Part shown: positions 8,437-17,029 of the stretch, in pieces
Numbering within the stretch: the stretch's first letter is position 1
Layout: each line of letters opens with the position of its first letter
From: Rossellomorea marisflavi
GTDB taxonomy: Bacteria; Bacillota; Bacilli; Bacillales; Bacillaceae_B
Reading direction: 5' to 3'
Assembly: GCF_001274775.1 (NCBI RefSeq)
Contig: NZ_LGUE01000001.1
Span: forward strand, 838,334 to 902,333
Length of the DNA: 64,000 nucleotides
Position numbers and translations under genes: made by a program
The notes under the pieces: model-generated
The model's input: only the letters and a program-made list of their open reading frames with translations
Told to the model about the DNA's origin: nothing
Databases searched by the model: none

Positions 8437-9729
8437 TCATGAGACGGCGAAGAATAAGATGAACAGTGCCGCCAGTACATACATGATCGGATGAACTTCC
8501 CTGGCCTTTTTCGATGCGATCATGGCGAAGGGATACAGGACGAATCCTGCAGCAATACCTGTCGCGACGCTTGAAGTGAGTGGCATCATGATAATGGTTA
8601 GGAAGGACGGGATGAAGATTTCGAGCTTGCCCCAGTTGATGTGTCGGACTTCCGTTGCCATCAAGGCACCGACAATGATGAGGGCGGGCGCAGTCACTTC
8701 TGGTGTGATCACCGAGAGGATCGGCGAGAAGAACAGGGCAACTGCAAATCCAAGAGCAATGATCACGGAAGTGAAGCCCGTTCTCCCTCCTACAGCAACT
8801 CCTGCAGATGATTCTACAAAAGATGCCGTTGTGGAAGTCCCGAAGATGGATCCGGCAACACCAGAGGCGGAATCAGCCAGCAGGGCGCGTCCGGCATTCG
8901 GTATCTGGTTGTCCTTCATCAAACCTGCTTGACTTGCGACGGCAATCAAAGCACCGGCTGTGTCGAAGAACGCCACGAATAGGAAGGTGAAGATGACGGC
9001 GAAGATCTTCAGTGAGAAGATATCGCCGAGGTGACTGAACACGACGCCGAAGGTAGGTGAAAGACTCGGTACCGCTCCAACGACGGAATGAGGCACGTCG
9101 ATTTGTCCGACAATCATGCCGAGGATGGTCGTGATCACCATCCCGTAGAAAATCCCTCCCTTGATGCCTTTCACAAGGAGCATCAAAGTGACGATAAAGC
9201 CAAAGACAGCGAGCAGTGCTCCCGGTGCCCCGAGGTTTCCTATAGACACAATGGTATCTGCATTCGCCTGGATCAGCCCGGCATTTTTAAAACCGATGAA
9301 GGCAACGAAGAATCCGATACCCCCGGCAATAGCGAATTTCAGATCGGATGGGATGACGTTGATGATTTTTTCGCGTATTTTCATCAAGCTCAGGATCATG
9401 AAGATGATGCCGGCAATGAAGACACCGGTCAGTGCTGTTTCCCAAGGGACACCCATTCCGATACAGACAGAAAACGTGAAGAAGGAGTTGAGCCCCATAC
9501 TTGGTGCAATCCCAACAGGGAAGTTAGCCAACAGTCCGATCAGGAGCGAACCCACGATGGCAGAGAGCGCAGTAGCGGTGAAAAGGGCACCTTTGTCCAT
9601 GCCTGTCTGGCTTAATATAATCGGATTGACAACCAGAATATATGCCATGGATAGGAAGGTTGTAATGCCTGCCAATGTTTCTTTACGGTAGTTTGTACCA
9701 CGTTCTTCAAATTTGAAGAATGCTTTCAT
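8437..9729 (-). CDS. pbuG: NCS2/AzgA-type guanine-hypoxanthine permease PbuG
   Basis: Proton-coupled purine base importer of the AzgA branch, 430 aa with about 12 membrane segments. N-terminal family motif GTNYRKETLAGITTFLSMAY and the conserved DTAGALIAVASQAG stretch in the second half identify the subfamily. Start ATG 9729 behind AGGAGG; the longer frame to 9837 would run through the riboswitch terminator and is wrong. The purine riboswitch with a guanine-type aptamer immediately upstream fixes the role as guanine/hypoxanthine uptake, repressed when guanine is plentiful. Confidence 0.94.
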   Translation of the reverse strand: MKAFFKFEERGTNYRKETLAGITTFLSMAYILVVNPIILSQTGMDKGALFTATALSAIVGSLLIGLLANFPVGIAPSMGLNSFFTFSVCIGMGVPWETALTGVFIAGIIFMILSLMKIREKIINVIPSDLKFAIAGGIGFFVAFIGFKNAGLIQANADTIVSIGNLGAPGALLAVFGFIVTLMLLVKGIKGGIFYGMVITTILGMIVGQIDVPHSVVGAVPSLSPTFGVVFSHLGDIFSLKIFAVIFTFLFVAFFDTAGALIAVASQAGLMKDNQIPNAGRALLADSASGVAGSIFGTSTTASFVESSAGVAVGGRTGFTSVIIALGFAVALFFSPILSVITPEVTAPALIIVGALMATEVRHINWGKLEIFIPSFLTIIMMPLTSSVATGIAAGFVLYPFAMIASKKAREVHPIMYVLAALFILFFAVS

Positions 9730-9755
9730 AATAACCCTCCTAGGATGAGAACAAT

Positions 9756-9784
9756 AAAAAAACCCCGGCCCCAGACCAGAGTTT
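9756..9784 (-). terminator. Riboswitch terminator before pbuG
   Basis: In the RNA, AAACUCUGG pairs with CCGGGGUUU (G-U pairs included) around a 7-nt loop and is followed by a U-run. The stretch CUUUUGUAGAG just before it can pair with the 3' P1 strand of the aptamer to form an antiterminator. Confidence 0.75.
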
Positions 9785-9821
9785 ACTCTACAAAAGGAAT
9801 GTATATGAAAACATTCATCTT

Positions 9822-9887
9822 CTTGTAGACAAGCCATTTAGGGTAGCTGGTAGAAACGTTCAAGCCATATTCTTGAACTTATACAAG
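9822..9887 (-). promoter_or_regulatory. Purine (guanine-type) riboswitch aptamer
   Basis: P1 CUUGUA/UACAAG closes the fold. P2 is GUUCAAG/CUUGAAC with loop AAUAUGG. The invariant GUUUCUACC junction follows. P3 is AGCUA/UGGCU with loop CCCUAAA. The residue before the last conserved U of J3/1 is C (the C74 equivalent), so guanine/hypoxanthine specificity is expected, not adenine. One extra U appears bulged at the base of P3. It acts by transcription termination. Confidence 0.93.
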
Positions 9888-9901
9888 GGTTCATGTATTT
9901 T

Positions 9902-9931
9902 ATTATAATCAGAATAGATGAATCATATCAA
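9902..9931 (-). promoter_or_regulatory. Sigma-A promoter of the pbuG riboswitch
   Basis: TTGATA, 18-nt spacer, TATAAT on the minus strand; transcription would start near 9895, a few bases before P1 of the aptamer. A second candidate, TTGACC-N18-TATGAT, overlaps just upstream. Confidence 0.75.
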
Positions 9932-10098
9932 AATCATTCGAAATGGGTCAATATATGTGTTAAATGTTCTTTTTTTCACTCTTTTCTAAATTGATTCTTT
10001 ATTCCTAAATGGTCGCTCGCCCTATACATAAGATAGGAAACAGGCTATATTTAGGGAATACGATTATTTAATACTTGTTAACGGCAGGAGGAAATACA

Positions 10099-10959
10099 AT
10101 GTCTTCATTAAAACCGGGCGTGGTAGCGGAGCTGACAGCCGACCAGGAAATGCCATACGGATTCTTTTTAACCGATGGTGAAAATCGAGTGCTGCTTCAC
10201 CACTCTGAAATGACCGAAGAACTTCAAGAAGGGGATGCGGTAACTGTGTTCCTTTATCATGATAAAGAAGTAAGACTGGCTGCGACGATGCGTATTCCTA
10301 AAATCCAGGTGGGATATTACGGTTGGGCAGAAGTAGTGGATAAGCATGAGGATCTCGGTGTATTCGTCAATATCGGTCTTCCAAAGGATATCCTGGTTTC
10401 AGGTGACGATCTACCGAAATTCTTTTCACTGTGGCCGGAACCGGGAGATCAGCTGTTCATGACCCTGAACCGCGATAAGCAGGACAGGCTATATGGCCGT
10501 CTGGCAACGGAGAACATCATTGAACAGGTGGCTAGAAGAGCGTCTTCCGAAATGAACAAGGCCAGCATCCAGGGAAGGGTTTACCGCCTCTTACGAGTGG
10601 GCACATTCTTCTTGTCGGAGCAGGGCTATCGCTGCTTCGTCCATGAAAATGAGCGTCGCGAAGAACCGCGCCTCGGTCAAATGGTCGAAGGGAGGGTCAT
10701 CGATGTGAAAGAAGATGGTTCCCTCAATGTATCTTTCCTTCCATTAAAGCAGGATAAGATGTCTGATGATGCCGAGATCATCTTCGAATACCTCCTTGAA
10801 CGTAACGGCTCCATGCCTTATTGGGATAAAAGCCTTCCTGATGAGATCAAGGATCGTTTCAATATGAGTAAGGCATCATTTAAGCGGGCACTGGGCATGA
10901 TGATGAAAGAAGGCAAGATCTATCAGGAAGATGGCTGGACCTATTTGAAAAAAGATTGA
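10099..10959 (+). CDS. cvfB: CvfB-family S1-domain RNA-binding protein (YitL-like)
   Basis: Cytoplasmic RNA-binding protein of 286 aa with tandem S1-like beta-barrel modules and a C-terminal winged helix (ERNGSMPYWDKSLPDEI onward), the CvfB architecture. In Staphylococcus CvfB influences virulence gene expression; in Bacillus the YitL role is undefined. Start ATG 10099 follows GGCAGGAGGAAATACA; the TTG at 10075 lacks a site. It is single, with its own terminator. Confidence 0.88.
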   Translation: MSSLKPGVVAELTADQEMPYGFFLTDGENRVLLHHSEMTEELQEGDAVTVFLYHDKEVRLAATMRIPKIQVGYYGWAEVVDKHEDLGVFVNIGLPKDILVSGDDLPKFFSLWPEPGDQLFMTLNRDKQDRLYGRLATENIIEQVARRASSEMNKASIQGRVYRLLRVGTFFLSEQGYRCFVHENERREEPRLGQMVEGRVIDVKEDGSLNVSFLPLKQDKMSDDAEIIFEYLLERNGSMPYWDKSLPDEIKDRFNMSKASFKRALGMMMKEGKIYQEDGWTYLKKD

Positions 10960-10963
10960 CGGA

Positions 10964-10996
10964 AAAGGAGCGGCAAATTCCCCGCTCCTTTTTTTA
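10964..10996 (+). terminator. Terminator of cvfB
   Basis: AAAGGAGCGG and CCGCTCCTTT flank an 8-nt loop; a run of T follows. Confidence 0.9.
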
Positions 10997-11079
10997 CATT
11001 GACGTCCGTAGGGGGTTCAACGAATGGATCCTGCATTTCCTGAGACTGGTGAAGCCCATATGAAAGGAAGGCGACCTGT

Positions 11080-12162
11080 ATGCAATTGGTCAAAGCAAGT
11101 GTCATTGGTTCAAGAGGGACGCCCTATGCAGTGGGAGTGGACCTTGGGAATCAATTGAAAGAATCCCCCCTTTACGCTTTCCATCTGGAGAGAAGGAAGA
11201 AGTCCCGGAATTCCTATGCGACAGAACTGTCTGAGGTGAGGAATCTCTACATGCAGTATGATCCTTCTTTGTGGGAGGAAATCAACGGGTTTGCCGAAGG
11301 AATCGGTTGGTCATTGGAAGAAACGGTCCATGAGTATTCAGGATATCAGGCAGACTGGCCCGTATCCGGATGTTCGGCACTGGCAAAAGACGGGATCTAT
11401 GTCCGCAACTATGATTTTCATCCGAAAACCTATGAAGGGAGGTTGCTCTTGACTCAAACAGAAGGAGCCTATTCGAGCATCGGATTTTCGGGCAGGGGGA
11501 TCGGCCGTATCGACGGCCTGAATGAAGAAGGTCTCGCCCTGGGCTTTCATTTCGTCAATCGCGTGAATCCAGGGAAAGGCCTCATATGTACGACATTAGC
11601 GAGAATGGTCCTTGATACATGCGCCACAACGGAAGAAGCGGTCTCACTCCTCAGGGAACTTCCCCACCGTCAAAGCTTCAATTATTCCATCCATGATCGA
11701 AGGGGGAAATCGGCAGTTGTGGAAGCAAGCCCGAGAGGTGTGCAATCCTATCAATCCGATTTCAGTCTTGTCTGTGCCAATCATTTTCAATCCCCTGATC
11801 TTCTGGCGGAGAACCGTTTTCACATCTCTGAGTCCAAAGAGCGGTTGGGGCATTTGAATGACATGATGGAAGGTCCCATTACTCTAATAGGGGGATTCGA
11901 AAGCTTTCATCATGAAGAGAGCAGGATCTTTAAAAAAGACTATGAGCAGTGGAACGGGACAATCCATACGGTAGCATTCGACTGCAGAAACCTATCGGCC
12001 GTAGTGGGCTTGGGGAGCGGATCCCGGGGTGTGGCCATCGATTTTTCAAAGTGGCTGAAGGGAGAAACGCTCCGCATAAAAAAAATCGTCGGAAGATTTC
12101 CGGCGACGGAGGTATTTCACTTCATGGAGAGGGAGAAAGAACCGGGGAGGTCGAGCGATTGA
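11080..12162 (+). CDS. C45-type Ntn hydrolase / acyltransferase-like protein
   Basis: Homologue of the acyl-CoA:6-aminopenicillanate acyltransferase (peptidase C45) family, 360 aa. Members self-cleave to expose an N-terminal Cys nucleophile. Here the candidate is C98 in SGCSAL, followed by DGIYVRNYDFHP, which matches the family GCS-x-x-RNYD core. The natural substrate in bacilli is not established; amide hydrolysis is the usual inference. Start ATG 11080 behind GGAAGG. The gene converges on crtO with only 7 bp between stops and no clear terminator between them. Confidence 0.8.
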   Translation: MQLVKASVIGSRGTPYAVGVDLGNQLKESPLYAFHLERRKKSRNSYATELSEVRNLYMQYDPSLWEEINGFAEGIGWSLEETVHEYSGYQADWPVSGCSALAKDGIYVRNYDFHPKTYEGRLLLTQTEGAYSSIGFSGRGIGRIDGLNEEGLALGFHFVNRVNPGKGLICTTLARMVLDTCATTEEAVSLLRELPHRQSFNYSIHDRRGKSAVVEASPRGVQSYQSDFSLVCANHFQSPDLLAENRFHISESKERLGHLNDMMEGPITLIGGFESFHHEESRIFKKDYEQWNGTIHTVAFDCRNLSAVVGLGSGSRGVAIDFSKWLKGETLRIKKIVGRFPATEVFHFMEREKEPGRSSD

Positions 12163-12169
12163 TGGCGTT

Positions 12170-12682
12170 TCATGGTGGAGGACTTCCCCGGTCCTTATGC
12201 TTAAGGTGCACAACTCCAAGGGAACTATGCATGATCGGTTCATCACCCCGCATGATCCCCAATAGCCTCTTTCGATTATACCGTTGAATCAGGATCAGAG
12301 GCAGGTTGAATGCGATCCCGTATGCCCCCATCCACCAGCCGACCCCCCCTCCGCCGAACAGGATGAAAAATGGGGAGGGGATAAGCTGGAGCCAATGGCA
12401 CAGCTCTGCCCGGTTCAATTCGGCGAGGAAGCGAGTCCTGCCGCCATGACAGTTGAGGCCGATTTCTTTCTTTGAGATCCCGTTACGGAACCATCCCCCT
12501 GCATCAGGGAACCAGCTTTTCCACCTCCGCACCGCCAAGACCTTGAACCACCCGGCTCCTTCGAAATCCCTCGGTTTGAATATAAGTGTAAGGCGAAGGA
12601 GGGTCCTCTCCTTCAGGCGTGAACAGCCATAAGCCGACAAGAGGTGGATGCCCACCCACGCCAAGATATAGTAAAGGATCAT
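12170..12682 (-). CDS. crtO: Glycosyl-4,4'-diaponeurosporenoate acyltransferase CrtO
   Basis: Last step of staphyloxanthin-type pigment synthesis: acylates the sugar of glycosyl-diaponeurosporenoate. 170 aa, normal size, with two or three membrane segments. Family marks are WFKVLAVRRWKSWFPDAG, the RAELCHW box and the C-terminal QRYNRKRLL. Its ATG overlaps the crtQ stop by 4 bp (ATGA), so the two are translationally coupled. Together with crtP across the intergenic region this shows modification of a C30 carotenoid. Confidence 0.87.
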   Translation of the reverse strand: MILYYILAWVGIHLLSAYGCSRLKERTLLRLTLIFKPRDFEGAGWFKVLAVRRWKSWFPDAGGWFRNGISKKEIGLNCHGGRTRFLAELNRAELCHWLQLIPSPFFILFGGGGVGWWMGAYGIAFNLPLILIQRYNRKRLLGIMRGDEPIMHSSLGVVHLKHKDRGSPPP

Positions 12683-13776
12683 TTCATTTTTTCGTCCTTC
12701 CCTTTATCAAGGACAATATACCGTCCTTTCCATTTAACCTTCCTCTTCAGAAACGTCTGCAGGAATGAGTGGGTGAACACAAGGAGGAAGAATAGTAGAT
12801 GCACCGGAAATAGAAGAGTATCCAATAATGAAAAGTTTCCGATCATCCTGGCAATCAAATATAGCTGCAAAGCGAGGATTCCATATCCTCCTATATAAAC
12901 ATAAGGGGCTTCCATCACCCGGTCGAAACCTTGGGCAAGCAGGGACACCATGGTGCCGATCCACACGCATGTGACTATCGTCGCAAGTGGTTGTCCCGAT
13001 TTCGCTCCGGAAGCGAAGCTTTTGGACCAACCTGCAATCAGCTCCTTGATCCCGCCTTCATACATCCTCATGTTGACCGCTCCTTTACCACTCAGCGCAC
13101 GCACCCTCTCTCCGCTTCCTGAAGCCTTCTTGGCGAACGAGTAATGCTCGACCACCTCCTGTCTCATGTCTTCATGACCACCTAGTCGTTCATAGCTTTC
13201 CCTTGAACAGATCATGCACTGACCGTAGCCGCCACGAGCCCTGCCCAGGAAATGAACAGAGGCCATGATGATGAGCTGGAAGAAAAGGGAGAACGGTTCA
13301 TGACTGTGCTTCATTACGTGATAAGGCTGGATCGTGAGGATGCCGGAGGAATGTTGTTCTTCATATGCCTCACAAAGTTTGAGAAGTCCCGAACTCCCGA
13401 GCCATGTATCGCTATCCAAGAATATCAGGGTATCTCCACGCGCGACCTTTGCCCCGTTCCAACACGCCCACGTTTTACCTGCCCACCCTTCAGGTGGAGG
13501 GGGGGCATCTACGATCTGTACCCCATAAGAACTTGCCACCTCTTTCGTCCTGTCCGTTGATCCATCATTTACGACGATCACTTCAAAGGGGGTGGCCAGT
13601 TGTGTCGAGAGGCTTTCAAGAAGCCTGCTTATGGTGTGTTCCTCATTCCGTGCAGGTATGATGACAGAACATTTTTTTACAAGAAATGCTTTTTGGACAT
13701 GAATTTCCTTCTTCAATCGGTGAACCTTTGGGAATAAGACGAACGTCAGAAGAATGGCAGTGATCCAAAGTATCAT
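12679..13776 (-). CDS. crtQ: Diaponeurosporenoate glycosyltransferase CrtQ-like (GT2)
   Basis: Membrane-anchored family 2 glycosyltransferase, 365 aa, that esterifies sugar to the C30 carotenoic acid. An N-terminal membrane helix precedes the GT2 core (CSVIIPARNEE, VNDGSTDRT, DSDTW as the DxD-type metal site near residue 120). Several C-terminal membrane helices follow. The family-specific APPPPEGWAGKTWACWNGA stretch fits CrtQ. Start ATG 13776 lies 8 nt from AGAGG; the ATG at 13785 is too close. It is first in an operon with crtO and divergent from crtP. Confidence 0.87.
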   Translation of the reverse strand: MILWITAILLTFVLFPKVHRLKKEIHVQKAFLVKKCSVIIPARNEEHTISRLLESLSTQLATPFEVIVVNDGSTDRTKEVASSYGVQIVDAPPPPEGWAGKTWACWNGAKVARGDTLIFLDSDTWLGSSGLLKLCEAYEEQHSSGILTIQPYHVMKHSHEPFSLFFQLIIMASVHFLGRARGGYGQCMICSRESYERLGGHEDMRQEVVEHYSFAKKASGSGERVRALSGKGAVNMRMYEGGIKELIAGWSKSFASGAKSGQPLATIVTCVWIGTMVSLLAQGFDRVMEAPYVYIGGYGILALQLYLIARMIGNFSLLDTLLFPVHLLFFLLVFTHSFLQTFLKRKVKWKGRYIVLDKGKDEKMK

Positions 13777-13912
13777 TTCATACACCTCTATCAGTCATTT
13801 TTACTGCCATTTTAGTCATGAACGCTCGTCTCCATACCTTTAGTCGATTAGATTCTGTGAAAACTGGCTAGAATGGGTAGCGGATAAACCTGATATTGAA
13901 GGAGGAAGAAGT

Positions 13913-15418
13913 ATGAAGAGGAAAGTAGTCATTGTCGGTGGAGGTATTGCAGGGATGTCTGCGGCCATCAGATTGGCGGCGGAAGGACATGCGGTGACCA
14001 TCTTGGAGAAAGGGGAGAGGCTTGGTGGGAAACTCAACCAGCGGAATGGGAAAGGATTCACCTTTGACACGGGTCCATCGATCCTCACCATGCCGTGGGT
14101 CTTGGAAAAGGTGTTTGCCCATGCGGATCGTGATGTGCATGATTATATTGAAATCGTCAGGGTCGATCCGGGCTGGAGGACATTTTTTGAAGATGGGAAG
14201 GTCATCGATTTGTCAGCGGATCTGCCCACCCTGCTTGCTGAGATCAAAAAGCAGTCCCCTGAAGATGCCGAGCAGCTGTTTCAATACCTCTCCTATGGCA
14301 GTAAGATGTATGAGTTGACGATGAAAAGCTTCTACAAAAAAAGCATCAGCGGTCTTCAGGATCTGCGGATGATGCACGGGGTGAAGGAACTTCTCCAGAT
14401 GGATCCCATGAAGTCGATGGATGCCGCCACCCGCAAGTTCATCAAGGATAAACATCTGAGGCAGCTGTTCAATTTCTTGATCATGTATGTAGGGTCATCT
14501 CCGTATCAATCCCCTGCGATCATGTCCCAATTGACTCACGTTCAATTGGGGATCGGTGTGCATTACGTCAAAGGCGGGATGTATAAAATCGCAGAAGCGA
14601 TGGAGAAACTCCTCGGTGAGCTTGGTGTCGACGTGAGGCTTCGTTGTGAGGTGGAGGATATCGTGACGACGGGTAGCCGCGCAGAGGGTGTACGAACGAA
14701 GCTTGGTGAGGTGGTTCCTGCAGAACTCGTCATCTCCAATCTCGAGGCGATCCCAGCCTATCAGTCACTTCTCGGTGAGCTGCCTGAAGCGAAAACGGAA
14801 GTGGAGCAGCTGAGCAAGTATGCACCATCCGTATCTGGCCTGGTGATGCTCCTTGGCGTAGACAAGACGTATGACCATCTCTCTCATCATAACTTCTTCT
14901 TCAGTGAAGACCCGAAGAAAGAATTTCATCAGATCTTCGAAGAAAAGAAAATGGCGGATGATCCCACGGTCTATATCGGGATCTCATCAAAAACGGATCC
15001 TTCTCAGGCACCTGCGGGAAAAGAGAATCTATTCATCCTCACACATGTGCCTCCATTGAAAAAAGGAGAAGACTGGAGCCGGCATGAAGAAGCATACAGG
15101 GAAGTGATCCTGAACAAGCTGGAGCGCATGGGTGTGGAAGGGCTCAGGGAACACATCGAGTTTGAATACACCTTTACACCGAATGATATTCAGAAGCTTT
15201 ATGGGTCGAATGGCGGTTCGATCTATGGAACGGTGACGGATCGGAAATTGAATGGAGGCTTCAAGGTTCCGAATAAAAGCCGGATCTTGTCCAATGTATA
15301 TTTTGTGGGGGGATCGACCCATCCAGGTGGAGGGGTCCCGATGGTTTCTTTGTCAGGACAACTGACGGCAGAGCTGATCCTCGAGGAACAAGCGAAAGAT
15401 GGAAGAGCCACTGGATAA
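13913..15418 (+). CDS. crtP: 4,4'-diaponeurosporene oxygenase CrtP (CrtN-family)
   Basis: FAD-dependent carotenoid oxygenase of the phytoene desaturase superfamily, 501 aa, which oxidises the terminal methyl of C30 carotenoids. The N-terminal dinucleotide fold is VVIVGGGIAGMSAAIRLA, then GGKLNQRNGKGFTFDTGPS. The C-terminal FAD motif is YFVGGSTHPGGGVPMV. The stretch HHNFFFSEDPKKEFHQIFEE is CrtP-like rather than CrtN-like. No crtM or crtN lies in the window, so the backbone genes must be elsewhere. Start ATG 13913 behind AAGGAGGAAG. Assignment to CrtP over CrtN is by resemblance to remembered S. aureus sequence. Confidence 0.85.
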   Translation: MKRKVVIVGGGIAGMSAAIRLAAEGHAVTILEKGERLGGKLNQRNGKGFTFDTGPSILTMPWVLEKVFAHADRDVHDYIEIVRVDPGWRTFFEDGKVIDLSADLPTLLAEIKKQSPEDAEQLFQYLSYGSKMYELTMKSFYKKSISGLQDLRMMHGVKELLQMDPMKSMDAATRKFIKDKHLRQLFNFLIMYVGSSPYQSPAIMSQLTHVQLGIGVHYVKGGMYKIAEAMEKLLGELGVDVRLRCEVEDIVTTGSRAEGVRTKLGEVVPAELVISNLEAIPAYQSLLGELPEAKTEVEQLSKYAPSVSGLVMLLGVDKTYDHLSHHNFFFSEDPKKEFHQIFEEKKMADDPTVYIGISSKTDPSQAPAGKENLFILTHVPPLKKGEDWSRHEEAYREVILNKLERMGVEGLREHIEFEYTFTPNDIQKLYGSNGGSIYGTVTDRKLNGGFKVPNKSRILSNVYFVGGSTHPGGGVPMVSLSGQLTAELILEEQAKDGRATG

Positions 15419-15420
15419 TA

Positions 15421-15458
15421 AAAGGCCGCGTGGATGTTTACACCCACGCGGCCTTTTT
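15421..15458. terminator. Terminator between crtP and msrA
   Basis: AAAGGCCGCGTGG pairs with CCACGCGGCCTTT around a 10-nt loop, then T-run; usable in both directions. Confidence 0.92.
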
Positions 15459-15462
15459 GTGA

Positions 15463-15993
15463 TCATTCTTTCCAGTTTTCCTCGATGAATTCGTCCCTCC
15501 CGGACTTGGAACGGTCTTTCTTGTATTCATCCGGATTTGTTTTATAGAAGTCCTGGTGATAGTCTTCAGCAGGATAAAAAGTGGAAGCAGGGAGAATCGC
15601 CGTCACGATGGGTTGTTTAAACCGGCCGCTTTCTTCGATCTCTTTTTTTGTGGCTTCTGCTGCAATCCGCTGATCTTCATCATGATAAAAGATGGCCGTG
15701 CGGTATTGATCACCACGGTCCTGGAATTGGCCGCCATCATCCGTTGGATCGATTTGTGGCCAATATAACTCCAGCAGCCGTTCGTAAGGGAAGAGCTCGG
15801 GATCATATGTGATCTGAACCGCTTCATAGTGACCGCTGTTTCCTTCTTTCACTTCTTTATAAGCCGGGTCCTTGATGTGCCCTCCCGTGTAGCCGGAAAC
15901 GATTCCGTGTATACCCGGCAGCTCATCAAAAGGCTTCACCATGCACCAGAAGCATCCGCCTGCGAATGTTGCCAAATGTGTATGTGCACCCAT
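15463..15993 (-). CDS. msrA: Peptide-methionine (S)-S-oxide reductase MsrA
   Basis: Repairs oxidised methionine. 176 aa; catalytic GCFWC with the nucleophile Cys14, then GYTGG and GHYEAVQITYDP, HTIS-like HQDF region near the C-terminus. Start ATG 15993 lies 7 nt behind GGAGGA; the in-frame TTG at 16008 is part of that site. It lies 28 bp after the padR stop on the same strand, so a padR-msrA operon is likely. No MsrB domain is fused. Confidence 0.93.
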   Translation of the reverse strand: MGAHTHLATFAGGCFWCMVKPFDELPGIHGIVSGYTGGHIKDPAYKEVKEGNSGHYEAVQITYDPELFPYERLLELYWPQIDPTDDGGQFQDRGDQYRTAIFYHDEDQRIAAEATKKEIEESGRFKQPIVTAILPASTFYPAEDYHQDFYKTNPDEYKKDRSKSGRDEFIEENWKE

Positions 15994-16021
15994 CAATTCG
16001 TCCTCCAATTCATAGTAGTTG

Positions 16022-16576
16022 TCAAGATTCCGTATTTTCAGGAAGAGATTGAATCTCCTTTATCGCCCAGTCACACCAATCGACATACATTTGCGCGTAC
16101 CTGATTCCATACTCCGCAGTCAAATATTCTCCAACCTGCTCATACCCGGGCTTTTTGCCTTGAAACGTCTGTTCCTTCCACTGCCCGGTCCCGGTGACCA
16201 CCATTTCGTTGTGCGCCTTCATCCGATGAAGGAGAGAGATGGCTTCTTCTTTTGAAATAACGTGAAAGGCAGAAGTCTTGATCAGGAACTCATCCTTGAT
16301 CTTGGCTGGTTTGCTCTTGGTATGGATCATCCATTCGATCAGGTGGCGTTCTCCATCAGGGGTGATCGTGTATACCTTCTTATTGGGGCTGCCTTCCTGA
16401 TAGACGATATCATGAGTGGTCAGATGTTCTTCTTCCATCTTCCCGAGTTCCTTGTAAACCTGGGAGTGGGTAGAGCTCCAATAGTAGATTTGCTGTGTTT
16501 TGAATGTATGGAACAGGTCATAGCCCGTCTGAGGTTGCTTGGCCAATAAACCGAGCAATGCATATCGAATTGACAT
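16022..16576 (-). CDS. PadR-family transcriptional regulator
   Basis: Winged-helix repressor of 184 aa. The N-terminal PadR motif MSIRYALLGLLAKQPQTGYDL is followed by the wing (NKKVYTITPDG) and a C-terminal helical dimerisation region (Vir_C-like) ending about 65 residues later. Start ATG 16576 lies 7 nt after AAGGAG. Its ligand is unknown. It is upstream of msrA in one transcription unit, which suggests, without proving, that it responds to a stress that also needs MsrA. Confidence 0.9.
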   Translation of the reverse strand: MSIRYALLGLLAKQPQTGYDLFHTFKTQQIYYWSSTHSQVYKELGKMEEEHLTTHDIVYQEGSPNKKVYTITPDGERHLIEWMIHTKSKPAKIKDEFLIKTSAFHVISKEEAISLLHRMKAHNEMVVTGTGQWKEQTFQGKKPGYEQVGEYLTAEYGIRYAQMYVDWCDWAIKEIQSLPENTES

Positions 16577-16700
16577 AAAAAAACTCCTTATCATGTTGAC
16601 GCGCTGGGCCGATGAATCTCTCAATATGGTCCATTATATCATGAATGGATTCTCAAAGCCCTTCGAAGACGGCATTCGACATGCTGGATGTGAAAAAAGA

Positions 16701-16729
16701 TTCACTATCCTTGTAAACTTGTGTATAAT
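16701..16729 (+). promoter_or_regulatory. Promoter of the cobalamin transport operon
   Basis: TTCACT, 17-nt spacer, perfect TATAAT; starts RNA about 15 nt before the cobalamin aptamer. Confidence 0.7.
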
Positions 16730-16752
16730 TCTGAGTGGATAATCTTACATAA

Positions 16753-16920
16753 CGATCATGGGTGAGGCGCTCGACGCCTCATAATAGGGAAGCCGGTTCA
16801 ACTCCGGCGCGGTCCCGCCACTGTAAATGGGTTTGCTCCTTCAACGCCACTGTTTCTGAGAAATGGGAAGGCGAGGGAGCGCATATTCATGAGCCAGGAG
16901 ACCTGCCCATGTTCTGATCA
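16753..16920 (+). promoter_or_regulatory. Cobalamin (AdoCbl) riboswitch aptamer
   Basis: The region carries AATAGGGAAGCCGGT, the B12-box core GGTCCCGCCACTGTAA (16811-16826) and GAGCCAGGAGACCTGCC (16891-16907). The outer stem is GATCA-TGGGT against GCCCA-TGTTCTGATC. It controls the BtuF-BtuC-BtuD/CbiZ genes by transcription termination. Confidence 0.95.
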
Positions 16921-16970
16921 CACCGTCTACGCGGATAGAAGGGTGTACGGTGCTTGATGCATTTTACACT

Positions 16971-16999
16971 AACATCCCTGTTGCAGGGATGTTTTTCTT
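16971..16999 (+). terminator. Terminator of the cobalamin riboswitch
   Basis: AACATCCCT-gttgc-AGGGATGTT followed by T-run; 9-bp stem directly before the ribosome site of the first gene. Confidence 0.9.
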
Positions 17000-17029
17000 T
17001 CGCCTGGAACGAATAAGGAGGAGAAACGA

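Noticed and set aside
9088..9691. Two long ORFs (175-176 codons) antisense to pbuG
   Set aside because: They are mirror frames of a strongly conserved membrane transporter gene, with no ribosome sites or recognisable protein features.
9730..9837. Longer pbuG reading frame
   Set aside because: It would translate the riboswitch terminator and P1 strand; ATG 9729 has an AGGAGG site and the family N-terminus.
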